Part shown: positions 61,943-64,000 of the stretch, one piece after another
How the letters are laid out: each line of letters opens with the position of its first letter
How positions within the stretch are numbered: position 1 is the first letter of the stretch
NCBI GenBank assembly: GCA_937943045.1
Contig: CALEBN010000068.1
Coordinates: 62,001 to 126,000 of the forward strand
From: an uncultured Collinsella sp.
GTDB lineage: Bacteria; Actinomycetota; Coriobacteriia; Coriobacteriales; Coriobacteriaceae
Direction of reading: 5' to 3'
DNA: 64,000 nucleotides
Position numbers and translations under genes: made by a program
Notes under the pieces: model-generated
Database searches by the model: none
Told to the model about the DNA's origin: nothing
What the model saw: only the letters and a program-made list of their open reading frames with translations

Positions 61943-63331
61943 ATGATTAAGATTGCCAAGTTTGGCGGCTCGTCGGTCGCCGACGCCGAACACTTCAAGA
62001 AGATCAAGGCCATCGTCGACGCCGACCCTGCCCGCCGTTTTGTGGTGGTTTCCGCCTGCGGTCGCCGCTTTAAGGGCGACACCAAGGTGACCGACCTGCT
62101 CTACCTGGTTAACGCGCACGTTAAGTATCACGTGTCGTGCGAGGAACTGCTCGAGGACATTGGCCAGCGCTACTTTGATATTGCTGACGAGCTGGAGCTC
62201 ACCTATCCCATCCGCGAGGAGTTCGCGGCCTTTGCCGAGCGCGCCCGCTCGGGCGGCTACTCCACCGAGGAGCTCGTAAGCCGTGGCGAGTACTTTACCG
62301 CCCGCCTGATGGCCGAGTACCTGGGCTTACCGTTCCTGGACGCCGCGACGGTTGTGGCGTTCCATCACGACGGTACGCTCAGCATGAATCGCACCTCCGA
62401 GCTGGTGCAGGAGTACGGTCAGCAGGGCGGCTTTGTTATGCCCGGTTTCTACGGCGCGACGCGCGAGGGCCAGATCAAGCTGCTCGACCGTGGTGGCGGC
62501 GATATCTCGGGCTCGATTCTGGCCAAGTGCCTGGGCGCCGACCTGTACGAGAACTGGACCGACGTCTCGGGCTTCTATTCTGCCGATCCGCGTATTGTTC
62601 CCGAGGCTCAGCCCATTGCGCGCGTTACCTACGAGGAGCTGCGCGAGCTTTCGTACATGGGCGCAAGCGTCTTGCATGAGGAGGCTGTGTTCCCCGTGCG
62701 CGAGGCAGGCATTCCGCTGGTCATCAAGAACACCAATGCGCCGCAGGATCCCGGCACCATCATTAGCGAGACGGCCGACGAGGGCGAGGCAGAGCCCATC
62801 ATTACCGGCGTGACCGGCAAGCGCGGTTTTGTCGCCATCAACGTGGCCCGCGACCGCACCAAGCCCCGCGTCGGCTTTATGCGCCGCGCGCTTTCGGTCT
62901 TCGAGCGCTATGACGTTTCCGTCGAGCACATGCCCACTGGTGTCGACCGCTTTGGCGCCGTGGTGCAGGAGCAGGATGTGCACGATTCGCTGTACTCGCT
63001 TGTGGGCGACATTCAGCAGGAGGTCGAGCCGCTCGAGATCGAGGTTGTCGAGGGCTTGGCGCTCATCGCGACCGTCGGCCGTAACCTGCGCGGCCGTGCG
63101 GGTATCTCGGGACATCTGTTTGGCATGCTTGGGCAGGCCGGCGTGAGTGTGCGTATGATTTCGCAGAGCTGCGACGAGATCAACATCATTATCGGTGTCG
63201 AGGAGAAGGACTTCGACCTTGCGATTCGGACCATTTACCGTGCCTTCTCCGACGAGAACGGCATTGTGAAGGTCTCCGATCTGGAGGCTCCCGCGCCGGC
63301 CGATCCCGCTCTGGCCGCGCTCAAAAAGTAG
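61943..63331 (+). CDS. lysC: Aspartate kinase
   Basis: This 462-residue class I-like aspartokinase starts IKIAKFGGSSVADAEHF and has RGGGDISGSILAKCLGA (catalytic region) and two C-terminal ACT domains (about residues 305-440; GISGHLFGMLGQAGVSVRMI). It phosphorylates aspartate, the entry to lysine, threonine and methionine. AAAGGTAACC precedes the ATG somewhat far. It is divergent from thrC and followed by asd, so the aspartate branch is grouped here. Confidence 0.94.
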   Translation: MIKIAKFGGSSVADAEHFKKIKAIVDADPARRFVVVSACGRRFKGDTKVTDLLYLVNAHVKYHVSCEELLEDIGQRYFDIADELELTYPIREEFAAFAERARSGGYSTEELVSRGEYFTARLMAEYLGLPFLDAATVVAFHHDGTLSMNRTSELVQEYGQQGGFVMPGFYGATREGQIKLLDRGGGDISGSILAKCLGADLYENWTDVSGFYSADPRIVPEAQPIARVTYEELRELSYMGASVLHEEAVFPVREAGIPLVIKNTNAPQDPGTIISETADEGEAEPIITGVTGKRGFVAINVARDRTKPRVGFMRRALSVFERYDVSVEHMPTGVDRFGAVVQEQDVHDSLYSLVGDIQQEVEPLEIEVVEGLALIATVGRNLRGRAGISGHLFGMLGQAGVSVRMISQSCDEINIIIGVEEKDFDLAIRTIYRAFSDENGIVKVSDLEAPAPADPALAALKK

Positions 63332-63341
63332 CGACTGCTCG

Positions 63342-63434
63342 GTAGATTTTTGGGTCATGTCTCAAAAATCTACGGCGGGGCGTTTCGTTTCGGTTTCGTT
63401 TCGACGGGGCGGGTTTCATGCCCGCCCTGTTCTT
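63342..63434 (+). terminator. Two hairpins between lysC and asd
   Basis: GTAGATTTTTG pairs exactly with CAAAAATCTAC (63342-63373). GGGCGGG-N7-CCCGCCC (63407-63427) is followed by TGTTCTTG. Together they suggest separate transcription of lysC and asd, or an attenuating leader of asd. Confidence 0.55.
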
Positions 63435-63504
63435 GTATAAACTGGCAACAATAATCGGCCTGCTCGGCGTGCGGGCAAAAGCCACAACCTTTAAAGGGGG
63501 AAGC

Positions 63505-64000
63505 ATGAAACAGTACACGGTTGCTATTTTGGGCGCGACGGGAGCCGTGGGCACCCAGATGCTCGAGTGCCTCAACGAGCAGGAGTTCCCGGTCGGCAAG
63601 CTCAAGCTGTTGGCAAGCGCACGCTCCGCGGGCAAGACCGTCGAGTTCCGCGGCGAGCAGATCGTGATTGAAGAGGCTTGCCCCGAGGCCTTTGAGGGCT
63701 GCGATATCGTGCTCGGCGCTGCCGGCGACGATATCGCCAAGGAGCTGCTGCCCGAGGCCGTCAAGCGCGGCGCCGTCGTGGTCGACAACAGCCACGCCTT
63801 CCGCATGGATCCCGAGGTGCCGCTGGTCGTGCCCGAGATCAATGCCGACGATATCAAGTGGCATCACGGCCTTATCGCCAACCCCAACTGTGCGACCATT
63901 ATCGGCCTGGTTCCCACCTGGCCGCTGCACCAGCTTGCCGGCGTAAAGCGCATGATCGTCTCGACGTACCAGGCGGCTTCGGGCGCTGGCGCTCCCGGTA
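63505..64000 (+). CDS. asd: Aspartate-semialdehyde dehydrogenase, N-terminal part
   Basis: The gene runs off the right edge after 165 codons. It starts YTVAILGATGAVGTQMLECL (NADP-binding), and has LLASARSAGK, VVDNSHAFRMD and the active-site Cys in NPNCATI. It reduces aspartyl phosphate to the semialdehyde, the step after LysC. AAAGGGGG lies 5 bp before the ATG. It would be cotranscribed with lysC if the hairpins between are read through. Confidence 0.93.
   Translation, partial: MKQYTVAILGATGAVGTQMLECLNEQEFPVGKLKLLASARSAGKTVEFRGEQIVIEEACPEAFEGCDIVLGAAGDDIAKELLPEAVKRGAVVVDNSHAFRMDPEVPLVVPEINADDIKWHHGLIANPNCATIIGLVPTWPLHQLAGVKRMIVSTYQAASGAGAPG

Overview
The window looks like a chromosomal segment of a gut actinobacterium of the class Coriobacteriia, most likely Collinsella. 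The evidence is a GC-rich genome, a saccharolytic anaerobic gene set (PTS permeases, pyruvate formate-lyase, flavodiiron protein, glycyl-radical chemistry) and typical Coriobacteriia-style intergenic hairpins. The species call is inference. No rRNA, tRNA, CRISPR array or transposase gene was found.

Region 1-20 kb is a lactose/galactose island. It has a partial galM, a DeoR-family regulator (probably LacR), two paralogous lacE-lacG modules (lactose PTS EIICB plus 6-phospho-beta-galactosidase), each with its own divergent LacI regulator, one shared lacF (EIIA-Lac), lacA-lacB-lacC of the tagatose-6-phosphate route, and a galK-galT Leloir operon with a third divergent LacI regulator. No lacD is present. 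A class II aldolase of the GatY/KbaY type with its own DeoR regulator (21.4-23.4 kb) could supply the last step. A flavodiiron protein lies between.

Region 23.4-31.4 kb is mixed: a HAD phosphatase with an AraC regulator, a Nudix-Vsr repair fusion, a Bce-type ABC transporter and DAHP synthase. Region 31.5-38.4 kb is a cellobiose/beta-glucoside PTS operon (IIB, IIC, IIA, 6-phospho-beta-glucosidase, HPr) facing a PRD-type activator. Region 38.5-43.2 kb is a MarR-controlled heterodimeric ABC exporter. Region 43.7-46.1 kb encodes pyruvate formate-lyase in two pieces: a catalytic subunit lacking the glycyl-radical tail and a separate 83-residue glycyl-radical protein. The activating enzyme pflA is at 53.4 kb. 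Region 46.4-52.0 kb is a sucrose operon (LacI regulator, two unlike GH32-type enzymes, sucrose PTS). Region 52.3-57.0 kb holds degV, pflA, an anchored serine hydrolase, a nucleosidase and engB. Region 57.1-58.9 kb is AT-richer accessory DNA. The end of the window is the threonine/lysine branch: thrB, thrC, lysC and a partial asd.

Several regulatory and structural signals run across genes. One is a TGAACGGT box, usually in tandem 21 bp apart, upstream of the lac, gal, sucrose and pfl genes. Another is a LacR-type site shared by galM/lacR, lacF and lacA. Two arrays hold seven inverted repeats at about 81-bp period. A family of long intergenic hairpins has variable paired arms but a fixed internal motif with compensating base changes. 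The hairpin family and the split pyruvate formate-lyase are the most unusual items.
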